This document shows, piece by piece, positions 25,330 through 37,300 of a DNA stretch of 64,000 nt. Below the pieces are notes generated by a model. That model worked only from the letters and a program-made list of their open reading frames with translations, was not told where the DNA came from and did not search any database. Position 1 is the stretch's first letter; every line of letters begins with the position of its first letter. The stretch spans positions 6,014,001 through 6,078,000 of the forward strand of contig NC_134764.1 of the NCBI RefSeq assembly GCF_050436995.1, read 5' to 3'. The translations under genes and the position numbers were made by a program. This DNA comes from Anticarsia gemmatalis. Lineage: Eukaryota; Arthropoda; Insecta; Lepidoptera; Erebidae.

Positions 25330-26965
25330 CACTAGTCCCAAAAATTAAGGGATATAAAAAAAGAATCCAAATTTTTGGGTGATTTTCAACAAGCTGTAAC
25401 TCCGAGGAAAATGGTCGTACAGAAAAAATAAAAAAAACAAATTGTAGCTCCAAGTGTCTAGTTTTTAGATATGACCATGAAATTTTTTTGTCATGGCCAG
25501 GTCTGGAGAAATCCTACGAAAACTACCAAAAAAAAATTTTACCAAATTTTTTCCCTCCTAAGAAAAGGTCCACGGGCTTCAAAAATTTTTTTTTGATTCT
25601 TTCGTTCTAAAGTTCTTTTAGAAAATTTAATCCTCTTTAATTTGCCGTATTCAAAAAGCCTGTACGACGATTTGCCACGGAGTTATCGTCAATCAAAGCA
25701 AAAAAGTTATTTTTGACTTTGATATTCAATAACTCCGGAAATAATGATCGTACAGGAAATCAAAGAAGGGTTTTGAAAACTGCACAATATTTTCTATAAG
25801 AAAATGTAAACATCTTCTAAGAAATTTTTTTTTTTTTAATTGAAACCTCGGACTGAAAAAAAGACAAAAATTCGCGAAATTAAGGATATTTGGATAACTT
25901 AGTATAACTTTGGATAAAATGGATGAACGAAGGATATCGTCGGTAATTTTTCAACCTCAAAGTGTCCCCTAAAATCCCTCAAAAATTCAAAGCGCTGCGA
26001 TTTTTTTTTCATTGTGCCCCGAAGCTTCAAATTCTTTGTTGTTGCAAAAATCACCATTGTGAGCAATTTTGTGACTTTTATTCATTTTTTTAATAAAACA
26101 TTTTTTTTCTCTCTAAAATCTTTATTTTTTCGATTAAAAAGCAAATCGCGTGCCTATGCTCACTCCACGACATCGTCGAGCCCGATTGGCTTATGCGCAT
26201 GACCATCACGATTGGGGTCGTAGACAGTGGACCAGTGTCTTATGGACTGACGAATCTCGATTTTGACTTCATGGCAGCGATAGACGATCTCTCGTTATGC
26301 GATTTGCTTTTTAATCGAAAAAATAAAGATTTTAGAGAGAAAAAAAATGTTTTATTAAAAAAATTAATAAAAGTCACAAAATTGCTCACAATGGTGATTT
26401 TTGCAACAACAAAGAATTTGAAGCTTCGGGGCACAATGAAAAAAAAATCGCAGCGCTTTGAATTTTTGAGGGATTTTAGGGGACACTTTGAGGTTGAAAA
26501 ATTACCGACGATATCCTTTGTTCATCCATTTTATCCAAAGTTATATTAAGTTATCCAAATATCCTTAATTTCGCGAATTTTTGTCTTTTTTTCAGTCCGA
26601 GGTTTCAATTTAAAAAAAAAAAAATTCTTAGAAGATGTTTACATTTTCTTATAGAGAATATTGTGCAGTTTTCAAAACCCTCCTTAGATTTCCTGTACGA
26701 TCATTATTTCCGGAGTTATTGAATATCAAAGTCAAAAATAACTGTTTTGCTTTGATTGACGATAACTCCGTGGCAAATCGTCGTACAGGCTTTTTGAATA
26801 CGGCAAATAAAAGAGGATTAAATTTTCTAAAAGAACTTTAGAACGAAAGAATCAAAAAAAAATTTTTGAAGCCCGTGGACCTTTTTTTAGGAGGGAAAAA
26901 ATTTGGTAAAATTTTTTTTTGGTAGTTTTCGTAGGATTTCTCCAGACCTGGCCATGACAAAAATT
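25330..26965. mobile_element. Tc1-like foldback element, copy 1 (right end truncated)
   Basis: After a TA (25,328-25,329) the element starts CACTAGTCCCAAAAATTAAG. Its left arm (to about 26,148) is repeated in inverted orientation as the right arm (about 26,299-26,965), the two separated by about 150 bp that retain part of a Tc1/mariner transposase. The right arm stops about 170 bp before the expected terminal repeat, as shown by comparison with copy 2 (51,662-53,174), so this copy is truncated. Apparent open frames in the arms, including a 118-codon one on the plus strand (26,193-26,549), are readings through the inverted repeat and not genes. Confidence 0.85.
26168..26266 (+). pseudogene. 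Tc1/mariner transposase fragment
   Basis: One frame reads RARLAYAHDHHDW, then GRRQWTSVLWTDESRF, then a stop. This matches the core of Tc1-family DDE transposases, where an 'ARxxFAxxHxxW...W..VLFSDESRF' block carries the second catalytic aspartate (the D of TDESRF). Only about 32 residues remain, flanked by inverted-repeat DNA, so the protein is dead. It identifies the superfamily of the surrounding foldback. The related copy at about 52,490-52,575 has lost the catalytic block. Confidence 0.8.
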
Positions 26966-28264
26966 ACGACAAAGAGATCTATCAAAAACTGATTTAGGTA
27001 GGTATTGCTATCCATGAATGGGTTATATAAAGCGAAGTAATTATAAACTGGTAGATAATGCTTTATCTTTAGTAATTAAACAGTGGATAGATAGTGAATT
27101 GAAAACGGCAGTAATACGATTACACAAACGAAGCACAGGCATTGCAAAAACGTATATTTATCACCTGAAAATCCTTCAATCGACTTTGAAATACATTGAC
27201 TACGTTAGCATTCCAAAACAAAACCAAACGTCTATCTTTAAAACATATTTATTGCCTTTCGATTCGAAGGCGTGGCTTTAAAATAACCAGAATGAACAGA
27301 CCTCTTCATCAAAACTAGTACTACTGTTCCATGGGTCTTGTATACTGGTTGTTGGTGATGCGTAGTGATGTGATAGCCAATGTACAGGGTCAGGTGTTAA
27401 ATATGAGAATGAGAACTAATTGAGAGCAATTTACACCATGTTTTAATAGATCGGGACGTTTATGGCGTAGTTTTATTATGATAGTTGAGAAATTGTGGTG
27501 TAATTCTACTGAAATGTATCGTTTGTTTGGCTCCCGAAATAACTTGTGGTGAAAACAATGTTTGTATTTCACAATAGTTGCTCGTGCCGCAGTGGTGAAG
27601 GTAACCAGATAACTATTAAGATGAGTGTTTTAGGTTCAATTGGGGCGTCATACAGACAAGAAAGTGTATATTTTTTCTTAATCCTCTTTAAAATTCTGTC
27701 TAAAAAGTGTTTATTGGACCTTCGTACACAGACATAGGTTTAGATACTCCCGTTCATATTCTTCTTCTTCTCCGTCATGCTATATTACTGAGGGTCTTGG
27801 CTATCCCGGTATTCTTGAAGAAGGAACTGATAAATTGTTTCCTTGTCATCCTGTTTTCAGCTTATCGAAAGTCATAAGGGAGATATTTATATGTCGCACC
27901 ATCTACTGAATGATCAGCCTATATAACAAAGATGTTTAAAAAATAGTCGCTAATATTCCTATAATTATCTTTTGTTTTCACTTAGCTCAGTTTTCAAGTA
28001 ATGCTCTTATTCAGTGCCACCTGTCGCTTTGATGTCAACCGATGCAAATATCAACCCATCTTATTTGAACAAAGATCTAGTCTTTACAAACAATAACCGC
28101 GTGCCTATAATCACTAGCACAAATATTATACCATCTGCAACTTTTGAATTTAATACCTATATCAACAGAAAATATCTGCAGTTCAATATTTATATAGAAT
28201 TCATAAATAAATAGCAATTATCATATGTATTTGTGACTTATGTTTGTTTGTATGTTTGTTCTAG

Positions 28265-28355
28265 AGTCTAACCGGATGTGGGCGAGCGCCTCCTTCGTGG
28301 GGGTGCTAATTGTCATCGGTCTACCGCTGTGGTGGAAGACTACGGAAGTATACAG
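28265..28355 (+). CDS. PIGS: PIG-S exon: N-terminal membrane segment
   Basis: The acceptor is 'gtatgtttgttctag' and the donor is TACAG followed by gtaag. The exon encodes SNR, then MWASASFVGVLIVIGLPLWW, then KTTEVY, matching the N-terminal transmembrane helix and the GLPLWWKTTE motif of PIG-S proteins. It ends two bases into a codon that the next exon completes as arginine. The ATG at 28,276 is a possible start, but the upstream frame is open, so the true start may lie in an earlier exon. Confidence 0.92.
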
Positions 28356-31300
28356 GTAAGATTGCGATCAGAATTGTTTACCTCATCTTCTGAAATATCT
28401 TGGAACTTCCCGCTATAGTACTTAATGATGATAGGATGCAGAAAATATTCTGCGTCTCTATGTCCCTATAATCGAATCCGAGGCAACACACCAATGTCTT
28501 TTCGAAGTTATGTGTGTATTAGAAATAATTATCACTTGTTCTAACGGTGAAGGAAAACATCGTTAGGAAACCTTGCATGGCTAAAAATTTGTTTGTGTCC
28601 ATTGTCCCTTTAGCTTAAAGGAAGTCGTGACTAGGTGCAGCCCATCCATACGGAGCATTTGCAAAATCCTAATAAAATAAGACTTAACTTTTTTCCGACG
28701 ATGATTTTTGCCATATGGAAATAAAACTTATTTATATTTATGTTACTGTTTGGACTTAATTCGCTGAAAACCAAACCCTGCCAAAATTACAAAAGTATAA
28801 AAACGTTATTAAACAATGCAATGATAAATCTCATGAAAATGTTGGCTGGTCTATCTACAATTACAGACTCACACAGTACTCTGAGAGTACAAAGTACGGA
28901 CGCAATAAAATCTGTAAACTAAATAAAACATCTACACGTAAGGCGCTACATTGTCGCTGACAATATTATTACACGTGATAATAATACTATTATACAAGAA
29001 CTACCACAAGTTATACATAATAGCACTGCACGGGATTCTTCATGGGTAAGCATTGAAATGTTCATCGAGGAATCGATATTGTGAGGATTATATTATGACT
29101 TTGAAGTCTCTCTTAATTAATAATTAACTCTTCTTTAATGTGGTGACTTTAAGCAGAACACCTTAATCAGTATTTTGAGATTAATCATCAATTTATTAAA
29201 AAACCCTTCACTGGAAAGACTTATTTCGTCCGTCCAAAACGAAATTGTGGCTCTGAACAAAATTGATAGTGACCTGACTACACTTAACATTATTTTTGTT
29301 AAAGTATATCTGACAGGGCATGTGTGAATGCATAAAAGTTAACAGTATTAGAAAGTATTAGAAATAAATATATAATCTTATAGAGTTATTTAGTTTATTT
29401 AATGCAAGGTCAAGTTATGGGATAAAGAATGGAGGTGTATAATAATACTTTAGAAAAACATTTTAATGAAAATATGCACCTAGGTATGTACAGAAGTATG
29501 AGGAAGATAAGATGAGCCTACACTTAGTAACGTATCACATGAAGGGCTTTTCCAAACGACGAAAAGTTACCAACAGTTTCCTATTAGATAAAGAATAACT
29601 GTAAGTAAATAGCGACTTAATGATGATTGTTACAGGAAAACATTATAACATACTGTAATATTTACTTGATGAGATGAAACTTTCCTATTTCTAGGGAAAG
29701 TTGTTACGTGAGAAGATTGTTTATAACACATCTGACCCAAAGCAATATAGGTCTAGTAATTGCTATGTGCGTTTGTGCGTCATCATGACAACTGCGCTGT
29801 TTAATAAACAATTGGGACACTGTCTGTACCTATTTCATATTCCTGGTGATTTCATGAACCATTATTAGTTTAATCATGAGGATGATTTTAGTGTATTCCG
29901 GAGTGAGTGTATGTGTTCTTTATAGGAGTGTAGGAAGTACTGCGTGAGAAATGGTTTCTAGTAAATATTTAAAAACATATTTATTTTTATTTTCGTTTTA
30001 GGTGTCAATGTAAATTATTAAGATTGATTAACGTAAGTACTACGAGCGTACAGTTTTATTGAATAAATAAATTAACATTCACACAGATTTCAATAGGTTT
30101 GTCTTGCATTTTAATTTAAGGATACGTACGGCTTTTGACAACCCAAGGTACAATTTCTTATACCTTGAGTTTGGTGCCAATTTATCAAGGTATCATTGTT
30201 GATTACGTGTGAAAACCTCAAACGATATGCATATTTACATACATCTTTAACTTAAGGACCTAAAAACGACGTTATATGATTTTTAGGCAACATTTTAAAT
30301 TTTCGTACAAAACCATAGTACCTAAGACTAATTCATAATAAATTTATGTGTAGTAGCTTGAGGTAACTACCAGTCATCTAATAAACCTACCTAGTACCTA
30401 CTAAATAAACAGGACAATGTTAGTCCAAGCAATAATATAACTACGTGCAGTTCTAGGTAAACTTTTTCGTGGAATTTGAATACCAATTAACCCAGAGCCA
30501 CTTATAACCAGTATGTTTATAAGTATATAAACACTTTTATCAGCATTTTCATTACATGATAAACCGACCTTGTCTAGTGCGAACCAATTGAACTGAATAG
30601 AAATCTGATATAGTCTGTTCCCTGGGAAAACCATCAGGAAAATTCTATTTTATTACATCACATCGACTGATAAACGTACAAACAAACGTAACCAGCGGTC
30701 CTATATGACAAAATGAATGGATGTGAATGAAGCAAGGAAAAGTAAAAGGATTATAGCAAGTGACGTTCTCTGGTCTTTGTCTACTCCTATGGGAAAGAGG
30801 CGAGATTTTATGTTTCTGCCTATGTATGTGGAAATATCCCAACAAAAATTGAAAATAGCCAACAGCAGTTAGGCCAGCTTATGAATCGAAACTCATTACG
30901 ATAGGCAGTCGACACTACCGTTTAAACAACAGCCAGCACCCAAATATGCACCGGTAATAAAATACCTAAAATATAAAGAAATGTAAATAAATGACATTTA
31001 ATTAACCTCCAAAGCTCCGCCCACCGTGATAACAGTGATAACGTCTAACAATTGATGCACCGAATTTGATTGACATTGTTTATCGTCCAATTAACCCGCG
31101 GGCAACTGATAAACTATGACATTTAATTTTTATGAGTTTACATTTTGATAGTGCAGTTTTACGAGCGCGCGTTTCTTGATTATTCAGATACGTTCATTGT
31201 TAAATGTACCGTGACTAGAGTATAAAATAATAAATAAATGTAACCCATTAATGTCCCACTGCTGGGCAAGGGTCTCCTCCCGTAATGAGGTAGGGGTTAG

Positions 31301-34300
31301 GCCTTGAGTCCACCACGCTGGCTAAGTGCGGGTTGGGGACTTTGCATACCCTCAATAAATGTTTTTAAACAAATTTTAGGCACGCAAGGTATCCTCACGA
31401 TGTTTTCCTTTGCCGTTGGAGCATGTGATAATTACTTCTAATACACACATAACTTCGAAAAGTCATTGGTGTGTTACCTCGGGTTCGAACCTGCGACCAC
31501 TTGCGTGGGAGGTGTCAACTTATGCCACTCGGCTATCACTATGCAGTTATTTATAACTAGCTCTTACCTACGACTTCATCCGCTGGACTATATGGCTTGT
31601 TACCCGCATAGTTCCTATTCCCATGGCATTTCTGGCTAAAAGACTTAATATACTCGGGCCGTTTTAAACGTGTAAACTACGTCATAATCAAAAGAATTAA
31701 ATGAATCTGACAATGCGTTAGTGCGAGCGAGAGACTAATAAAATGACATGACTTCGTTACTGAAAGAAACTTGGTTTAGGTAGTAGATCTACCGATCCGT
31801 CCAGTGGTTTGGGCTGTGCGTTGATAGATCATTATGTCAGTCACCTTCGAGTTATATATGTTATTATTTAGATTGGATTAGGCATTTGTCTCACAACGCA
31901 CCTGGTGGTAAGTGACGATGAGGACGACGATGTTGCAAGCTTATCCAAGAGATACCCAATTTTTAATAAGTAATGGAAAAATCAAGGGCTTAAATAATTT
32001 GTTATATCCCTTGACGATACAAGATTATTATATTTTTAGAATTTTGTAAGTAAGAGACGCCACCGAAGTCTTAACAGGCTTATTTATGGCTTATTCTCAA
32101 CTTGATTGCATAAGTATCGTATTGCTAATCCGCTGCTATCTAGTTTCATACTCGAATACGTTATATATTCTGTACATAGCGCTAATGGATCTAAGTGTTA
32201 AGTAAATAGAAGCGAGTGTATCAGTCTACAATGTTGGGTTGAGTTTCTTTTAATGTATTCGTAGTACACTGAAGCTTAGGAAAAAATCTTTAAAATTTAT
32301 TTAAAATGGACAATAGACTTACGTGGTACTAACATTGTTAACGACAAAATGTAGGTGTATTTTGTACACCTCTGCCTATACCTTCGGGTATTGCTGGTGT
32401 AATGATTTTTATGTATGTAGAATGGAAAAGTTAGTGATGAATTAGTAGGGTTTGGATTTTTTTTAAAGTAATTATTCTTGGGTTACGGTGTTTTCTATCT
32501 CTATAAGGTTAATGTATGGTAACCATAAGTTCACAATCCTTGCAATTTAATATTCTGATACCTATAGGTTTCAGAAAAAAATTAACTTATTCAACCGGCT
32601 AGGTTTTCTCCTAGGACCGAGGCACTACTCCAAAATAAAAAAAAGAATTTAGAAAATGCTTTTTTTATTTCATAATTCTACAGGCCGTAACCAGCGTGAT
32701 ACACAACTCATACCCCCGGTTTCTGAGGTACATTTAGCGGTAGTTTATCTATTCAATAGCGTTTAAAATCATGTTAAAAAAACGCTATTGAATAGATAAA
32801 CTACCGCTAAATGTACTCAGAAACAGGGCATAACTGACTATCAAAGCTATGGGGTGGAGTGTGTTATCGAGCAGTGATTCTCGTCTCCTTTACAGTCACG
32901 TAACGACTCCGTGACGTAAACGACGAAGGTCTGCGAAGCCAAGCAATGTTGTGATAAGTAATTGCGTACAGTCGCCAATTGTGTAAATTGTCTTGTATAA
33001 ACTAACTGGAAACAATGTATTCGTTAGTGTATTGTGGTTTGTACCGGTCAATATGCATTGTACCAATTTATATTCGTTTTGTTTTTTGATGACTGATGTG
33101 TTGTCAAAACTGCATTCTTAGTGAATGATTGATTGATAAATTGATTAATGAAATTGCACGTAGGGAGGTAGGAACTCTTTTTGAGTCTTGTGTAAGATTA
33201 TGTAAACAATAAAAAGACGGCAGCCCTCCAAACACAAGAGTCTTCTAGATTTTTTTTGTGAAAAAATTATTAGCATATTGATCAGCGCTCCTAGCGTATT
33301 CCGCAATAACTATAGCGCAGATAACAACTTTTTAAAATGAGATGAAATTTAATAAAACCGCAGTACTTACAGCTCAACAATCTTCTCTCTAACATTATGG
33401 AACTTCCTAAAATATTTGACTTTATAAAAGGCTGTCCCTACCCTGTACAGCGCTGAAACCAAATGCAAAATGCAAACTTTGCAGAGAAATTCTACTCCTA
33501 ACAAAGGCAGAAAGATTAAAAAAATATATATATGTTACTGTAAAAGCCCGAACTGTGGTAGATCCTAAGATTTTCCGGTAAAACCTAAGATTTACCAACT
33601 CTCAATGGTAAAAGTCCGAACAAGCCGGAGTTTAAAAACTATGTTACGGTCTTACGGTACCTATATAAAAAACTCCTTCTTCATACCTATGTTACGGTAT
33701 AATTATACACCGTAACATAGTTATAAAGATGAGTTTTGGGCAAAGCGACATGGGTAGGTTAGGTTAGAAGGCTGAGGTGGGAGCGAGCGAAGCGAAGCTC
33801 CCACCTTAGCCTTCGTGGTTATTTTTTTTAAACCACCCAGAAGAAGGAGCCCCGCGAAGCGGAGCTCCGGCGACGTTTTGACATCATCAAGTTAATAGAG
33901 GTAAAAGTTCGAAATAAAAGGATTATTCGGACTTTTACCATTGAGAGTTGGTAAATCTTAGGTTTTACCGGAAAATCTTAGGATCTTCCACAGTTCGGGC
34001 TTTTACAGTAACATATATATTACCAGTCCAGTATTACAAAATTGATGACGTTTACATAATTTACCAAAACATTGATTTATACTTGTCAAAAAACCTACAT
34101 TGTACGGACCAAATAAAAAAATTGCATTGCATTTTATTATAAAAAGCTAAAAACACTACTTTTATTTCCAGAGTATCTTTACCATATGACAAGATCAACT
34201 CGTTCGACTCTCTGTCTCATGCGATCAGCACGGACCTCACAGTGCTGGCGAACGACGATGCAACTGCCAACGAGATTGTAACACTCGTTGAGAAGGCTTT

Positions 34301-37300
34301 CAAAGACTCCGGTAAGAATCTATGAATTTTAAAGGATTATTTGACCAGTGTGAATAATCTGGAGCTGTTCTTAAAGCAGTCTTATTTAGAAAGAGACAGC
34401 GCTATAGCAGAGCGTTGCGAGCGCATTTATCTATACATATAAGTATGTATTTAGATGTATATAGGTATGTTTATCATTTGTCTGGTTGCCATAGTACAAG
34501 CTCTGCTTAGTTTGGAATCCGATGACCGTGTGTCAGTTGTCCAAAAATATTTATTTATTTATTACATAACAAAACAAGATATGTTTTTCTCTTCTAAGAC
34601 TATGTTTTAGTTATGCATAGGTATGTTCCATAGATGTAACTATGTATGATGCAATGTTACACGGGGAAGAGTGCTATTTTTCTCATGTTCAAATTGCAAA
34701 TCTTTATATTTGAGCACGAGCGAAACTAATATTAAAAATAAAAAAATATTAGCTCCGTGGTGAACATTATATTAGAGAAGGTAATTATTATGCTATAAAA
34801 AATTACGAGCAACATACGTTAAGTAACTGACAAATAGCGAAAACTTACACGTTAAAATAAACATACCTTTACCCAACTGTGGGAACGCTGAAGTTAATAA
34901 AAACAAAAAGTGTAGAATATCCAGGATTATTAAAGTTTAAAGTCTTTACGTATTTCATTGTTTTACTCTAATAATATAATTATTCTTAGCCATAATATCC
35001 CAAACACATTGTATTTTATAATGCGTATATTTATCAAACATGTCAAGGCGACAGGTTACAAAATTACAATAAGATCAATGAATCTCGACTTGAATCTAAA
35101 ACAATTGACTCCTTAACAAATCGATGGCCATGCTCCATTTACTTATAAATAGAATAGCCAATTTATTTGCATGCAATTGTTACTGTTACATTTATTTTCT
35201 ATAGAACTATAAGAGTTATGTTGCCTGCTAGGTCAATCAGGATTCAATATTTCCCTAGTAAAATAGTATTTCACTGTTCCCTGAATTTAGCGCCCATTTT
35301 GTTGTCATTGCATATACCATACCAAAAAAAAATTGTCGGACAACTTAAAAGAGAGCCATGGCATGGAATATTTGCATTCTAGATTCTAAAAATTCATTTT
35401 AGATTTTAGAATACGATTGAGATTTCAGTGCATTTCTAGAAAGAAGTAGCCGTAGCCAACGAGCAACCGTCCACTGCGTAAGTCTGCAGATGAATGACGT
35501 TCAACATTGTAAATCTTGTATTATGTCCGTCACCCGCGTACCTTCTTTACCAGACTCTGTACTCTTAGTCGTCAGACTAGTAGTTCTCAATACAGGATGG
35601 TAAATCGAAGATAATAATTACTACAATTAGTTACAAGTACCTCTCACGATAATACAAACGTTACCTCAGTAAGAGACGCGGAAAGAACTGATTTGTGTAG
35701 AAGATACATATCGCTTCCCTGCCTCATCATCCCGCTTTTAGTTTAACTAAGAAAACATTACAAAAATAACAAAAAAGTGACTTACTGTTTTTTTTTTCAG
35801 CGGTAATAAAACTGAAAATAACCAAATCGATAATCCCGCACTCGTTACACGAAACTTTGGACTCGGTGGCTGATGAGCAAGAAGCGGTGGAAGAGGTTGG
35901 CGCACTGTTCGACCTGAACAAGCACAACCACTTCTACGTGGTGCAGAGGAAGCCGCTGTTCCAGGACGTGTGGCTCGCGGGAGACAGGGTCATGTTCTTC
36001 AGAGATAATAAAGGTAATAGACCACAATAAAATTTGACGGCCTCTGTGGCGTAGTGGTTAAGCTGGTCGGCCAATGCGTTGAGGGGTCGTGGGTTCGGTT
36101 CCTACATGGGATAAATATTTGTCCGATCTACAAATAGTTGTTCGAGATTTGGTTGTACTTTGTGTACGTTGTTTGTATGTTTGCAAACTAGAGCAGTTAG
36201 TAGTCCGAAAGTTGTCTCTTTTGTTGTGTCTTTTATGTAGTTAATTTTATTAAAAAAATATAGATTATCATTTTTTCTATCTCGTAGGGAACAAGGACAA
36301 AAGCTCCTTTTTTCAGATAAAAAGACGGGTAACTCCGCAAGCATAAGTTAGTACTAGCGAAGAATAAACCGCCTGTACTCGTAGCTCAATGATTAAGGCA
36401 CTGAAGTTGCGCTTTGAATTATCATTAGATTGTATTTAAATAATATTTAAATACTTACACATTCCTTTTTTTTATTCACAGCATTAAACACAGTAGTGGA
36501 GACACTAAAACACATAGTTTATCAGACGTCGGTCCTAGAGGGCGCTAGCTCCGAGGCGGCGGACAAGGCGCGACAGACGCGGTTCCCGCCGGGCGCGGGG
36601 TACCACGTGGTGCTGTCTGTTGTACACCCCAGGCCTGATGCGCTGAAGGTCGAGCTGGATGCTGGAGACGCTGTTGAAGGTGATCTTGATCTTTGTTTAT
36701 TTATAACTGCCGCTTATAAGGTCCTAGAGTGTACGAGTTAGGATAATTTGCGGCGTGGCCCAGGTTCGCACGGGTGGACTTTTAATTTTCCTTGCAATTA
36801 AAATATTTTATTATTATTGTCACTGATTGCATTAATAAGTAGTATCGAACTGGTGAAAGAATTATTTAAAGTTGGTCCACTACTTTTTAAGTTATTTCGT
36901 TACAAACATACTTACATACAAATCTTCCCTCTTTTTATAATATTACTTAGTATAAATGTTATATACAGTAAAATAGACTTCTATGTACTGTGTAAGCAAA
37001 CAAGTGTATTTATAATGTAAAACTTAGTAACAAATTACCGAAATACTATTATAACTACAAATAAAAATTGTTATTAAACCACTAACGCCATCTAGTTAAA
37101 ATAATTCGTAACTTTTATTTACTATGAACAAGGAAGTTTTTCAATACATCTGTGTTTATTTACAATTTAAATTAAATGTTTTGGTAATTTATTCACTACT
37201 GCCAAATCACGCGATTTTGCATAATAATGCTTCATTGTTTTTATAGATAACATTAATGTAGGATTTTAACTTACCATGACCGTACGCGGAAGATCGTTTA

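Larger units (their letters stand above)
11441..28264. other. Long gene-free stretch rich in mobile-element remnants
   Basis: No protein-coding gene can be supported here. The recognisable content is listed separately: family D repeat, two Harbinger-type MITEs and a related fragment, three hairpin elements, SINE fragments and the Tc1-derived inverted repeat. Between them the sequence is AT-rich and unremarkable. It could be wholly intergenic, or an intron if the PIG-S first exon lies far upstream. Confidence 0.5.
28356..34171 (+). other. First recognised PIG-S intron, 5.8 kb
   Basis: The intron contains SINE fragments (about 28,470-28,640), a repeat family E copy (30,705-30,830), a nearly complete family A SINE (31,242-31,539), hairpin MITE copy 4 and the 33,526-34,019 inverted-repeat element. 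No coding exon is needed or seen, because the flanking exons join in phase. Confidence 0.85.

Noticed and set aside
26193..26549. A 118-codon plus-strand frame rich in lysine and phenylalanine.
   Set aside because: It runs through the arm of the Tc1-like inverted repeat; its mirror image occurs on the other strand and in the copy at 52 kb, so it is a by-product of the repeat.
28014..28214. A 66-codon frame just upstream of the first PIG-S exon, considered as the PIG-S N-terminus.
   Set aside because: It ends in a stop before the acceptor at 28,264, has no suitable donor, and does not resemble PIG-S N-termini.
31485..31539. A possible minus-strand tRNA gene around GGTTCGAACCC.
   Set aside because: It is the tRNA-derived head of a SINE that continues for about 250 bp into a family body present elsewhere in the window.
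36035..36120. A possible tRNA gene, with A and B boxes.
   Set aside because: The sequence after the B box does not pair with the 5' end to close an acceptor stem and continues as a SINE body.
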